Origin: Effrenium voratum
Lineage: Eukaryota > Sar > Dinophyceae > Suessiales > Symbiodiniaceae
Direction: 5' to 3'
Assembly (NCBI GenBank): GCA_963377175.1
Contig: CAUJNA010000591.1
Span: 990,001-1,054,000, forward strand
DNA: 64,000 nt
Positions 52,932 through 63,019 of this stretch are shown here, piece after piece; the stretch's first letter is position 1; each line of letters starts with the position of its first letter. Under the pieces are notes generated by a model, which was not told where the DNA came from, searched no databases, and saw nothing but the letters and a program-made list of their open reading frames with translations. A program made the translations under genes and the position numbers.

Positions 52932-55900
52932 CCAACCAAAACCAACCCAAACCAACCAAAACCAACCAAAACCAACCAAAACCCACCAACCAACCAACCA
53001 ACCAACCAGGTAGCCAACCAACCAACCAACCAACCAGGTAGCCAACCAACCAACCAACCAACCAACCAACCAACCAACCAGAAAGCCAACCAACCAACCA
53101 ACCAGCCAACCAGCCAAGCAACCAACCAACCAACCAACCAACCAACCAACCAAAACCAACCAAAACCAACCAAAACCAACCAACCAACCAACCAACCAAC
53201 CAACCAACCAACCAACCAACCAACCAACCAACCAACCAACCAACCAACCAACCAACCAACCAACCAACCAACCAACCAACCAACCAACCAACCAACCAAC
53301 CAACCAACCAACCAACCAACCAACCAACCAACCAACCAACCAACCAACCAACCAACCAACCAACCAACCAACCAACCAACCAACCAACCAACCAACCAAC
53401 GCCAACAAGCCAACCAGGTGCAACGAAGGGAGCCCCGGCGATCTCGGCCGAGGCGCCACTCCTCGGTGCTGAAGCCCTCCACGCGGATGGGCGACGCAGC
53501 GGAGGCGTTCACCGCGATGACGCAGGCCTCGGATTTCCAGGCGACACGCTGATCTACCCCATATGGGGGATATGCTTCAGGGACAAGCCAATGATCAGCT
53601 CTTAAGGCTTTACAAAGGGCTTCATAAGGGCTCGCTGGCTGAGTGGATGGCCCAAAAAAAGGCCCCAAACCTTATAATTACCGCTAAAATGGTCCAAACC
53701 CAAAAAGTTTCAAGTTCATGAACTCAGGAAGTGAGTCTAAAGGTCCAAAAACCGGGCGGCGGCGTTTTTTTTGGGTATCTTATTGGTATCTTCTTGGTAT
53801 CTGTTGGGCATCTTATTGGTATATATATATATATATATATTATTTGCATCTTATTGGTACATTTTGGTATCTTGTTGTTTCCTTTGGGTATCTGGTATCC
53901 TCTTGGCATCTTGGTTTGTTGGCTTCTTTCTGTTGCCCTTCTTGGTTTCAAGTTTATACATTTTTGTTGGAACTCCTTGTGGTTTCCCTTGGTTCTTCTT
54001 TTGGCTCCTTGGTACCTACCACCTTCCGCCTCGGAAACTCCGGGGACCTCCAAACTGCTTGCTGGCCATCCTTCGCAAAGTCGTGCGGTGTGTTGGGAAG
54101 CATTCTGTTGAGGTTGAGGGATGCGGGGATGGACGAACACATGCGCTTTCCGTATTGGAAGGCCCTTTCTGTTTCATGTTGGCTCGCTTTCTTGGAAATC
54201 TTGCGGGCTGCGTTGTCTAGAATAAGGGTACCCTTTTTCTTTTTTTTGTCTATTTTAGTAGGGGAACAAAAAAGGGGTGAGAAAGGGCACGAATTACTGG
54301 GGCACCTAGTCAAACTTGCGAGCCCAATGGCCTGAGGAACATCTTCTCTTGCCTCAAAGTACCGACCCGAGCGAATTCCAGAGCTGAAATCCAAGGCTTC
54401 AGCATCGGTCCGCCCTGATGCTCTACATGGCTGTGGCTCAAAAACCGGTACCCAAAATGGAACCTTGGTAAGTGGAAACATGGACCAAAACCTGCGGTTT
54501 GCCCCTCCCGTTTAATTTCGAGCCACACCCACATGGCAAAGGGCGAGCCCAACGGCCCCAAAGTTCGTCGAGGTTACCCCAAAGTTCGTCGGTGTTACCA
54601 GAGGCTTGTCGCGGTTACCCCCCTTCCTGGGGCTCAACGGGACACAAAATTTAGGGCACGACGGTACCTGCTCCAAAAGCATCCTACCGTAGACGATGGA
54701 TTCATGCAACCGACGACAATACTTCTTGTGGTAGTCCCCCCCTTCATCCTGGCCCCTAGCCCAAAAAATTACCAGGTTTGCGCCTCTGCTTTGCTAAAAA
54801 ACATCAACGCGGAGAAAGGGAAACGCACCACATCCAGAGGGTGCCTTTGGCCAGTGAAGCCTTGGTGCCATAGGTCGGGAATGACTTTCCGAGTGTGGGT
54901 TTGGGGAATGAACGAATGAACCGGTTTTGGGGATTCCCTGAAAGGAAACCACCAGTTGCATGTTCCTTCTTGGGGTCATTCCATTTCTCCTGCGTGTCGA
55001 ACCAGCAAGAAGCGTCTCTGCGCCAAAGAAACTCGTCGGACCCGGCCAGAAAAGGTTCCATTGGCAGGGGCCCACCGGGCCCCCGGGGAAAGTGCCAATA
55101 CTGTGGATGGATGAAATCCTGCACCGTTGGTAGGTGGTTTATCCCACTTGTCCTTTTCGTCTGGAAAAGGATGCGACGTTTTAAGTCGCAAGTCATCCAA
55201 GTTATGCTGCTGGATCTTGTGGCCAATAGCTTTGTGGGGCCGAATGACCGGGTCCCGCTTCAGTTTGTGGAGGGTCGTCAGAGAAAGGCTCGGAGCGCGC
55301 GCGACGCAAGTTGACGGGCGGCTTCCAGGGCACTGTAGTTCTGCGGGAAGCTGGGGCTCTGGATGCACTGAGAGTCATCCTCGGCTCAGACAGCCAAGAA
55401 GAAAAAAACAAAACAAAAAAGTAAGTCCCTTTCCCTGGTGATGTACGTCACTATGGGGGACCACCCTTTAAACACTTCACGGAAAAAAAAGCCTTCTTGT
55501 TACCTACTCGAGTGGCGAACCGCCATCCACGGGGTATGCTGCCAAATAGGGAAGCCCCCACACAAATCCATGGTATCCGCGGAGCGTTTTCCGGAAGCTG
55601 CCAGAGGTGCCAGAATCCCATTGGCTAGGACGCTGTTCGCTGAACGCTTTGCAGGTGGCCAGGGTCTGGTGGTTTTTAAACACATTTTGAGAAACCCTTC
55701 ACTTGGATGAAAGCAGATGGGCACACTTCCCTTCATGTTGGCTAAAGGGGATTATGCCATCTTCATAGATGATTCGTGGCATCTTGATTCACCCAGGTGT
55801 AATGAGGGGCATCCCACCGTCCCGCTGAAAGACTCCCCACGAGACAATGACGCCCTGGACGAGCTCCAAGCCTATTCATCAGAGCTACACGGTAGCCCTC

Positions 55901-58900
55901 CCTCCCACGGTACCATGGCACTGGACATGGAATTGGTCCCAAGAGGAAATTCATCTTCCCTGTGCCTCCCGGCCATGCCAGTGGGAAGGGTAGTTGATGC
56001 CCACATTTTCCCCAAAAAGCTGTGGGGGTTGATCAATCCCTTCGGCCACCAAACGATGTGTTCAACTTCTCCCACGTGGCTGAACCATCCATTCTTGCAA
56101 GTTGCTTTTTTTTTCCAATCATCAATATTCCTGGCCCCAAACAACCATGGCTCACTTTTCCCATGTGGTTGAGAAATATATTCTTTTCGGTGGCTTTCCA
56201 AGCCATTCCTCAACTCCCCTTCACTTTTAGTGGGTTAAAAGAACACCCCCACTCAACCCTAAAAAGCTAGCGCCACGCACCAATTGCCATCCCATCCAAA
56301 GCAGGGCTGTGGGAAATGAACAACTAAAATGGGCTTCCCAAAGACTAACCCCCGAAATTTGAAGGGGGAGATTCCCCAAAAAAGAAGAGCACAGAAGTGG
56401 TTGGATGAAACCCCTTGACATAGGTGTCCTTTTGGGGCAAACAGATGGGTTGCCCTGGTAGATGATTAAACCACCAGGTAAACCAGGAATCGCCCTCTAT
56501 TTTTGGACCAAAACAACCAAAAAGGACACCTGTGCCCCTTAATCAACCACACCCCTGATCCAAAGCAAGCCTGGGTCCTCCAGTAGAGAGGTTAGAACAA
56601 GGGTACCCTTTTTTCTGTAGTCTATTTTAGGGGAACCCTCCCCCAAGAAAGGGTACAAGGGCACCCAGCTGGGGGACCTAGTAGAGCCACCCACCAATGG
56701 TCATCCCATCCAACGCAAGCGCCAGAAACGCCATGACCTCCGAGCCGCCATGACGCAATTCCCCCGCAGCACCCGCCACATGGCGCCCTCAAAGTTCACC
56801 TCGCCCTCGTCCACGTCGGAGGCCACGCCACCAGCCAGGACCTGCATGGGGTCACAGAGCCTCTGCCAATCTGCCATCTTTTTTGGGGGGGTGCCTTTTC
56901 TTTGAGGGCAACCCATTCCAACAGGAAAAACCACCATCTAGGGGAAAGTTGCCTAGGGTTCACACAGCCTCTGCCACGTTTTGGGGTGCCGTTGTTTTTT
57001 CGTGTGACTTGAGGGTATTGAATTTCTGGTCGTCTTGAGGAACCCTGTATACTTTGTTTTTGTTTTTGTTGGGGGGGGGGGGTTGGGGGTACCCAATATC
57101 TGGTTGTCTCAAAGGAGAACCAACAGGAAAACCCAGCATTGTGGGAGTTGCCCCAAAAAAGAGACTTGCCCTTTTGCACGTTGTTCCACCCAAAAAGAGT
57201 CGACCAAAATTCTGGCAAACGGTCATGACTCAACTTGTCGCCTCCCCTTGTTGAATCCAAGTTGGCTCCGCCGGAACTTTGGCCCAAAACCCATAAAAAG
57301 CCAGAAAGGCAACAACTCGAGCAGAAAGGTTCAAACACCCCCAGCCAATAATCAGTGCACCAGCCGCAACTAGGCTGGGAGCGTGCCTTCTACACAGAAA
57401 CCTGATCCAAGTGCCGAGCTTCTTTGCTCCCTGTTGCCCAGCGCCGCTGGGACAAGAGATGGCACCCCGCAGGTCTTGGTGGATCGCCTTTACCGGGGCT
57501 TCCCAGCCAAAGGGGTAGTTTTCCCGACCAGTTGCACCCTCTGAACATCGAATGGCTCCATCCAAAACAAAGCAAATGCGGATGTCCGAAAAGATGAGCG
57601 ATTCCGCTATCTAAACCTGCATGGGTCCCACCCGAAAACTTGACCAAACCAACTACCGGAATTTCTACAAACTGGCCAACCCCCCTCTAAAAACCGGGGA
57701 TTTGTCTTGCAATTGTGCTGCATTCTGGCGTTTTAGACCCACGTCCCCCGTCGCGACCCATGTCGCCTTTCGCCCCATGTCGTTCGCCCCACGCCCCCCC
57801 CGACGTCCGCCGTCAACGCCGTCCGCCGCCCCGCTCCGTGAACCGCGCCGTTTTTCGCCCGCCTCGCGGATCCAGGGCAGCGCCGAGGTCACCCGCGCGT
57901 AGACCCCGGGGAAGTTCTCCAAGGCACAGCCGTCACCCCAGGAGGTGACACCACGCACCACGTACCGCCCCGAGGAGTCCTTGCAGGAGCTGGGACCTGA
58001 GGTGTCTCTGGCCCCCTTTATTTTGGGAGGGAACCCCCCAAAAGAAGTGAGCCGTGCCGAATAACCCCGCTTTACTTTGTAGTTCTTTGTATTGTCAGGG
58101 TTTATGGCGCTGCTCAATTGGTGTCTCTTTGGTCCCCTTTCAGTTTGCCTCTGTTTTTTTTGCTGGGTTCCATTTGGTTTGGGTTTCCCTTTGGTTTGCC
58201 TTAGGCTTCCCTGCGAAGCAACCCCCGAAAAAGGGTACCCTCAAGAAAAGACATCCACATGTGGGCTTGTCTCAAAACAGCGGAACCCCAACAGTGGTGG
58301 TCTTCCTTTCATCCTCCTTCAAACGAACCATTTCTATGGGCCTCAAACAACAACACCCCGCCCCCCGTAAACAGCCCAAGGGGCGCGTCCCTTTGAGGGG
58401 ACCCCTGGCCCAGCGTGTTGTTCTTGTTTGGGGGAACTTCAGGGAAACAATCTGAAGCCATATGCGGGCTCCGTTTTGCCGTTTCGGCACTTCCAAGCAC
58501 ACGTTCGGCCAACCCAAGCCCCAGCTGAAAAACGGAGGAAACGTCCTGACATACCAGCGGCCCCCCGCTGTCCTGAGTCAGAGTGGAGTCACTACGAAAT
58601 CCAGAACTCGCACCAATTTGAAACCATTTGCCGAAATCAACAGGGGAATCGAATCAGAAACCGAGAAAAGAGTTCCCGTGGCCTTGGAGAATGGAATCAG
58701 ACACCGTTGGGTTTCTGAGTTCGCTGGTGCGATTTCTGGATTTCGCGAAAAAACATCCACGGTACCATGTCCTGACAGAACTCCGATAGCTCAGCTCCCT
58801 TCCAATGCTCCAAGCACTGGCAGGAGATCCATGACCCTCCCTCCCAACACGACACATCCTTACCCCTTAAAACTCCAAGCCCTGGGGAAGTTAATCTTTT

Positions 58901-61900
58901 AAAGACATATAGCCCATGTTACCCAAAAAGTTGAAAAGTTGTGTTTTTAAGAGGTAAGCATCAGTGGGACCTGCAAGATCCACTTTTCAAGGGACCAATG
59001 AAACCCCTGAGGTGCCATACGTGGGAGTGAGGGAAGCTTGGCCAGGCTGACTAGCTTTGCTTCGAACTAGTTTCCGCCCAAAACAACTCGTCAGACTGAA
59101 AAGTGGTGTTACGGACTTCAGGGATGATTCCCTCTTGTTGGCAACCAATGTTAAACAATCGATCATGTGTTTCCCTTGGGCTTCAGGTTGGATTTGATTC
59201 TCCCTAGGTGAACGGTGAACTCATGTGGACATGTCAACATGAGAGTACCCAACAAATGATAGCTTTCCTTCTGGTTTTCCCTTTCAGCCCAATGCAACAC
59301 AAAGGCCAAGCTCATCTAGAATGGTGTTGTGGGGTAATACAAAACCATATTCAGCCATCAAAATGATGGCATGTCGCAATTGATTTAAGCCCTTTCCATC
59401 AAACAGGGGGGGTTGTCTCAAAATAGGGGTACCCAAAACGAGTGGAGTTTTCCAGTTGCCCTAAATATGCCCAGGTGGCATCCCTGCAGCCCCGACAGTC
59501 CCTCGAACTTTGCGGAACCTTCTTCTTTCAGCTGCCCCAACCCACCCCCCCAACGAGCCTGTTCCGGGCCTATTGACCCCATAGCCTATGGCTGTTGGGG
59601 AAAACAGGCAGACCTTCATGGTGAATTTCTGCTTCACAAGCCCAACAAGGGCACCCCTGAAAAAGGGACAGACCCATGGTGACCATCTTCCACTTGCTTC
59701 TTCGCGGTTTCCCTTTAAACGAAGCCCGACAAGGGTACCATAGGGTACCCTAAAAACAGGGGACAAACCCATGGTGACCAGCTTCCTCTTGCTTTGGCCC
59801 CCTTGCAAAAATACAAACTTCTGTCCAGTAGGGAAATCGATTCCCTTTAAAATCCAGCCAGGTTTTTTGGTTTAAAAAAACAACAACTCCCAAACCCAAA
59901 TGATCGTGCCAGTTCTGCTTCCCGTTTTTTTGGGGTTTCCCCTTTAAACCAAGCCCAACAAGGGTACCCTAGAGACTCTGCAAGTCGAGTTATTCCTACA
60001 AAAGGGAACATACCTGAAATCGATTCCCTTCGAAAACCAACAAGGGCATTCCTTTTGTTCAATAAACATATGTTAAACCCAAGTGGGCGCGCCAGTGCGA
60101 CCCATGGCGCTCCCTGGCAGGTGTCGGTGATGCCCAGCTGGGAGCTGCCGCTGGCACAGACCATGGCCGCCGTCACCGTCTCGTTGGCGGCAGCGTAGCT
60201 TGCGGCGCAGGCGGCGTTGCTCAGCAGCTGCACCTGGCGGTGGCTCAAAATGTACCCGAATGGCACTGGATGAACTTCCATTTGGTTAAGACCCCTGGAA
60301 GAAATGAAAACATATGTCCAGTAGTATAGATTCCCTTTAAAACCAACAGGGGAAATTCCAAATGACTGTGGCTCAAAAAACCGGTACCAAAATGGAACCC
60401 TGCTAAATGGAAACAGGCCGGGTAGAACGACCTTTTATTTGGGTCGCACATTCTCAGGGGGCTCTCAAAATCATATGGCACTGGGTCAAAAGCCCGGTTA
60501 GCCCCAGTGAACATCCCAATCCCCACTAAAATTGGTTCCAAAATAGGTGGTGAGTTCACCAACCAACCAAAATGGGATCCCAAAACGGTTTTGACAACCA
60601 CAGCCAAATGGCACTGGGTATATGGAAAAAAGGAACAAAACCTGCTTCACCCCAGCTCTTGCATTTGGAGCCACGCCCACCTGGGGAATCGAATCTGGCT
60701 GAAGCCGCTTCGCCCCGTGGGGGGGGGTTTTCGGTGTTTGGGGGGGGTCCCACTCCCAAAATGAGGGGGAAGGTCGGTCAGCTGCACCTGAGTGACAATC
60801 AAAACCGATCGGTATTAAAATGGTCCACCCAGAGCCATGCTTCAAGAATCAAGAAGGCGGCGAAGGTACCTATTTATGGTTGGGACGGATTTTTACTAAC
60901 CTTCACTTACCCAGCTTCTAATTCTGACTCACCCGGCGAATCGCTTCGGCGGTGCAAAAAAACTCCTTCGCCCGGCAGAGCCGGGGTGTTGGGTGTTTTT
61001 TTTGGGGGATTTTCAACACTCCCAAAATCAGGAGGGTCTTTGGTCACCTTGGCCGCCTTGGCCTCGGGAAAACCGCCAAGCTCCTTGGAGTTGAAGAGCT
61101 GGATGGATGCGGCCATTGGGAGTCTCGCCCTTTTGGGAGCTGGACATAAAGGGTCATCACCTTTGGGGGCCACAGGCCACAAATGGACCATGGAAAGCAC
61201 TAACATGTCTTTTCAGGTGGTTTGGGAGAACTGAGGAGTTGGCACCCTTATGGTTCAAAGGATTGAACTGAAAGGCAAAGCGTCGCTCCCCATACCCAAG
61301 TACCCAAGTACCCACACGCTCAAGAAAACCTGCCAGGTTGGAACACCGCACCTTTTTGGGCACGTTGCAACAGGGATCCGGATGCATGAAAAACACCTGA
61401 ACATTGCAACTTGTAAATGGTGGCAACTCCAACTTTATTTTGGCGTTGAAAAATTGCCATGAATTTCAACCGGTTGCAAAATGAATTTCTTTTAAGGAGC
61501 CCTGTGCAACTTCCGGACTTCCTCTGGAAAGTGGGTCCAACTCTTTTCGGGGGTCTTAGCAGGCAAACCCGCGACTGAATGCTACCTCATAGCACATGCA
61601 AAGAAACGACTTGGGCCCATGACAAAACCTACGCTGCTGAAAATAACATGCTACATTCAACAACGCCTCCAACTCGAACACCCACCTAAGCAGGGTGCAT
61701 TTCTCCGGGTGGTTCCCAAAGGAAACCAAGCCACCCGTCTTGTGCGGTTGTTTTGATACCTGCTGACATGTTCGACCTCACCGTGTCACCTGCTTGGTTG
61801 GGGAAAAAATGATCGGTGGGTCGGCCAAAACCGGAGTTGCGCGCCGATGGACATATGGGGGCTGGGGGGGCCTTAATAAGGGCTTAATAAGCTCGGTTGC

Positions 61901-63019
61901 TTTCTGCTCCCCTGCTAAAAGCTTAACTTTTAGTGGTTTAGTGGAAAACCCCACTTAGTTGGCAAAAAGTTGTTCAGTCCTAACATCCCTCGGCAAAATG
62001 CGAACCAAAGTTTAAGGGTTATTGGTTGGCTCCTCCCTGGACCCACCCAGCGGCTCGGTCGGTCAGCCTGCGCCTGCTGCAAAACCTCCGGGTTCGGTCC
62101 TGCGATCCGCGATCCGCGATCCGCTCGCGTTTTTCACGAGCTGCCGCGAGGTTCCAACAGAGGCCCTGGAGGCTCCGGCCCACAAATTGGGGCAACAGAT
62201 ATGGCTGCGGCTCAAAGACATGTACCAAAATGGCCCCTTGGTAAATGGAACCAAGGACTAAAACCTGCGTAGCCCTGCTTGTTAATTTTTGAGCCACACC
62301 CAAATATCTCCGAAGTCAGGCCCCAAACCTAACAGGATGACTCGAATCTAACCCCCCCCCTCGTTCCCCTGGTTTCCTCCATAATCAATGCCATCAGGTT
62401 CATGAAATGTCCAGAACACCGGCAAAAGGTGCTCATTGGCCATGTCAACCCAGGAGATTTTCGTGCCAATGAACCCAGGGCTTCCCAAATAAAGGAAACC
62501 ACAAGTTGGATGCTTTGTTTTTTCTTTTTCTTCTTTGAATTTTGTCGGGTCAGACTCCAGTTCTCAATCCTTGCATCTGTCGCACAGGCAACTTGATCTT
62601 CCAGGTACCCTCCCATGTTTCATGTTGGGAGGGAGGGTCATGGATCTCCCCAAGGCCCATTGGCCATATCTCAGATGCCCAGTGGATTTCCATGGGAAAA
62701 AAGCGGGCATCCGATTTTTGGCTTGTTGAGTTTAAAGGAATCGGAACCCTTCCCCAAAACAAAAGTTGAAACAAGGGCGGAAGCCACTGGGCAACTGGCC
62801 ACATCAACCCAGACCAAGGTCTGACCATAGCTAGGTCCTCCAGATTTGAGAGGTTGTCTATTCTAGGGGAACCGAAAATCTCCCAACCCAAAAACGGGGT
62901 GAGCAAGGGCACCAAGCTGCTGGGGGACCGATCGGCTCCTGCGCTCATCAAAGTCCCCCAGCCGGTGATGCTGCAGGAGGCCCCCGTCTCGTCGGGGGAG
63001 CTCGGCAAGCACGCCGGGC
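50355..63019 (-). CDS. trypsin-like serine protease with CUB domain, seven exons recognised
   Basis: The exons in order are 63019-62913, 60233-60111, 58572-58546, 57979-57863, 55379-55323, 53527-53460 and 50490-50359, with TGA at 50357-50355. The first four give the C-terminal half of an S1-family protease: GWGTL, the SNAAC/MVCA disulphide region, DTCQG-DSGGP with Ser195 and Asp189 (predicting cleavage after Lys/Arg), and VTSWGDGC and FPGVYARV. The last three form one CUB domain ([25 protein letters not shown]). A secreted or surface protein is expected. His57, Asp102 and the signal peptide would lie beyond 64000. Two further exon candidates (57402-57487, 56773-56862) lie between protease and CUB parts. 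Phases agree at all protease and CUB junctions checked. Introns are up to 2.9 kb and full of M elements and an AACC satellite. Confidence 0.85.
50359..50490 (-). CDS. CUB domain exon, C-terminal part
   Basis: Acceptor TGCGAG|G. Reads [19 protein letters not shown], then [20 protein letters not shown], the typical CUB ending with a W-x-SD and GW-x-C pattern. TGA follows directly. A GTGAGG at the same place could instead be a donor, so the stop is likely but not certain. Confidence 0.85.
50491..51687. other. CUB intron, first part
   Basis: Contains an M2 right-end fragment (50838-50884) and one copy of repeat M11 (51088-51190, shared with 60818-60935: AGCCATGCTTCAAGAA, CTATTTATGG, ACTAACCTTCA). 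No exon seen. Confidence 0.5.
51690..52620. other. AT-rich island
   Basis: About 930 bp clearly richer in A and T than everything around it, with no M elements. Two segments are related: CTACTCAAAATCTAACTGAATGTAA near 52116 and CTACTCAATTTCTAACTGCATGTAA near 52353 share most bases. No gene recognised. It looks foreign to the surrounding intron. Confidence 0.6.
52760..53402. repeat. (AACC)n satellite
   Basis: Over 600 bp of CCAA repeat with ACCAAA variants in the left part; the right 230 bp is pure. It ends 58 bp from the donor of the middle CUB exon. Confidence 0.98.
53460..53527 (-). CDS. CUB domain exon, middle part
   Basis: Acceptor TCCGAG, donor GA|GTGGCG (GT type). Reads [19 protein letters not shown] and STE. 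It joins in phase to the next exon to give FSTEEYDTLLVN. Confidence 0.82.
53815..53842. repeat. (TA)n
   Basis: Short alternating TA run inside a stretch of GGTATCTT repeats (53772-53910). Confidence 0.9.
54217..54309 (-). mobile_element. M1 element, copy 12 (left end shortened)
   Basis: Starts CTAGAATAAGGGTACC, missing the left inverted repeat; right end reads CTGGGGCACCTAG. Confidence 0.78.
54428..54538 (-). mobile_element. M5 inverted-repeat element
   Basis: TGGCTGTGGCTCAAAAA and TTCGAGCCACACCCA ends; GGTAAGTGGAAAC inside. Confidence 0.72.
55323..55379 (-). CDS. CUB domain exon, N-terminal part
   Basis: Acceptor GCCGAG, donor GAA|GCCGCC. Nineteen codons, [19 protein letters not shown], the classic CUB opening (C, SPxFPxNY). 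GAAGCC at the donor and GAGGCC at the next acceptor form a near direct repeat. Confidence 0.85.
56419..56534 (-). mobile_element. M2 hAT-like element
   Basis: CATAGGTGTCC and GGACACCTGTG ends, flanked by CCCCTTGA and CCCCTTAA (7 of 8 identical). Confidence 0.85.
56571..56681 (-). mobile_element. M1 element, copy 13
   Basis: CTGGGTCCTCCAGTAG to CTGGGGGACCTAG. No clear target duplication. Confidence 0.82.
56773..56862 (-). CDS. 90-nt exon candidate between protease and CUB
   Basis: Acceptor GGCAG, donor CGG|GTGCTG. Thirty codons include [20 protein letters not shown], followed by [10 protein letters not shown]. No known domain; could be linker. Confidence 0.5.
57402..57487 (-). CDS. 86-nt exon candidate after the protease domain
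   Basis: Acceptor TAAAG, donor AG|GTTTCTG. The frame includes [20 protein letters not shown] and AKKLGTWI. A second frame is open. Confidence 0.42.
57863..57979 (-). CDS. protease exon with VTSWGDGC and PGVYARV
   Basis: Acceptor GCAAG|GAC, donor GAG|GCGGGC. 39 codons from [10 protein letters not shown] to TSALPWIRE. Gly216 and Gly226 equivalents are present, supporting trypsin-like specificity. Confidence 0.88.
58546..58572 (-). CDS. 27-nt micro-exon with catalytic serine
   Basis: Acceptor GACTCAG, then GACAGCGGGGGGCCGCTG and [18 protein letters not shown]. The donor is CAG|GACG (GA type) or, three bases later, GAC|GTTT. It supplies exactly the segment missing between TCQG and DSSGRYV. Confidence 0.82.
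59797..59850 (-). mobile_element. M6 element fragment
   Basis: TTCTGTCCAGTAGGGAAATC and GATTCCCTTTAAAATCC as in other M6 copies. Confidence 0.5.
60111..60233 (-). CDS. protease exon with DTCQG
   Basis: Acceptor CCGCCAG, donor GGA|GCGCC (GC type). 41 codons from VQLLSNAAC through [11 protein letters not shown] to ITDTCQG. The Asp of DTCQG is the Asp189 position. Confidence 0.88.
60276..60358 (-). mobile_element. M6 element
   Basis: CTTCCATTTGGTTAAG, CCAGTAGTAT and CCCTTTAAAACCAACAGG in order. Confidence 0.68.
60366..60678 (-). mobile_element. broken M5 element flanking an M7 element
   Basis: M5 left half 60366-60425, M7 60472-60605, then M5-like right half 60606-60678 ending GAGCCACGCCCACC. 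M7 appears inserted in or next to M5. Confidence 0.6.
60818..60935 (-). mobile_element. M11 dispersed repeat
   Basis: Shares AGCCATGCTTCAAGAA, CTATTTATGG and CTAACCTTCA in order with 51088-51190. Confidence 0.6.
61371..61504 (-). mobile_element. M10 hAT-like element, copy 2
   Basis: CAGGGATCCGG and AAGGAGCCCTG ends; flanks GTTGCAA and TGCAAC resemble an imperfect 8-bp duplication. Confidence 0.72.
61909..61990 (-). mobile_element. M8 element, long form
   Basis: Near copy of 37922-37995, including the shared right flank. Confidence 0.75.
62202..62305 (-). mobile_element. M5 inverted-repeat element
   Basis: TGGCTGCGGCTCAAAG and TTTTTGAGCCACACCCA ends; related to 22638 and 54428. Confidence 0.75.
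62670..62770 (-). mobile_element. M12 dispersed repeat, copy 2
   Basis: CTCAGATGCCCAGTGGATTT, CCATGGG and ATCGGAACCCTTCC, as at 24037. Confidence 0.65.
62831..62930 (-). mobile_element. M1 element, copy 14, overlapping a protease exon
   Basis: Left end CTAGGTCCTCCAG, body with AAAACGGGGTGAGCAAGGGCACC, right end GCTGGGGGACCGAT. Its last 18 bp (62913-62930) are the end of the protease exon. Confidence 0.85.
62913..63019 (-). CDS. protease exon with GWGTL
   Basis: Acceptor TTGCCAG, donor TTG|GTGCCC (GT type). Two bases plus 35 codons: [35 protein letters not shown]. The final RSPSSL is encoded by the right end of M1 copy 14. It joins in phase to VQLLSNAAC. Confidence 0.87.

Noticed and set aside
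52615..53668. Frames of GWLV repeats that could suggest a membrane repeat protein
   Set aside because: Translation of the AACC satellite in six frames; only the 68-nt CUB exon at 53460-53527 is coding.
54310..54415. Open frame [18 protein letters not shown] next to M1 copy 12, taken as an exon
   Set aside because: It lies between two CUB exons that join directly in phase, and a second frame is equally open.
61040..61135. Open frame [20 protein letters not shown] as a protease exon
   Set aside because: It falls in the intron between GWGTL and VQLLSNAAC exons, which join in phase and match the trypsin pattern without it. It may be a captured fragment.
62036..62190. GC-rich segment with triple GATCCGC as exon
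   Set aside because: Same intron argument; frames are low-complexity and no acceptor/donor pair keeps phase.
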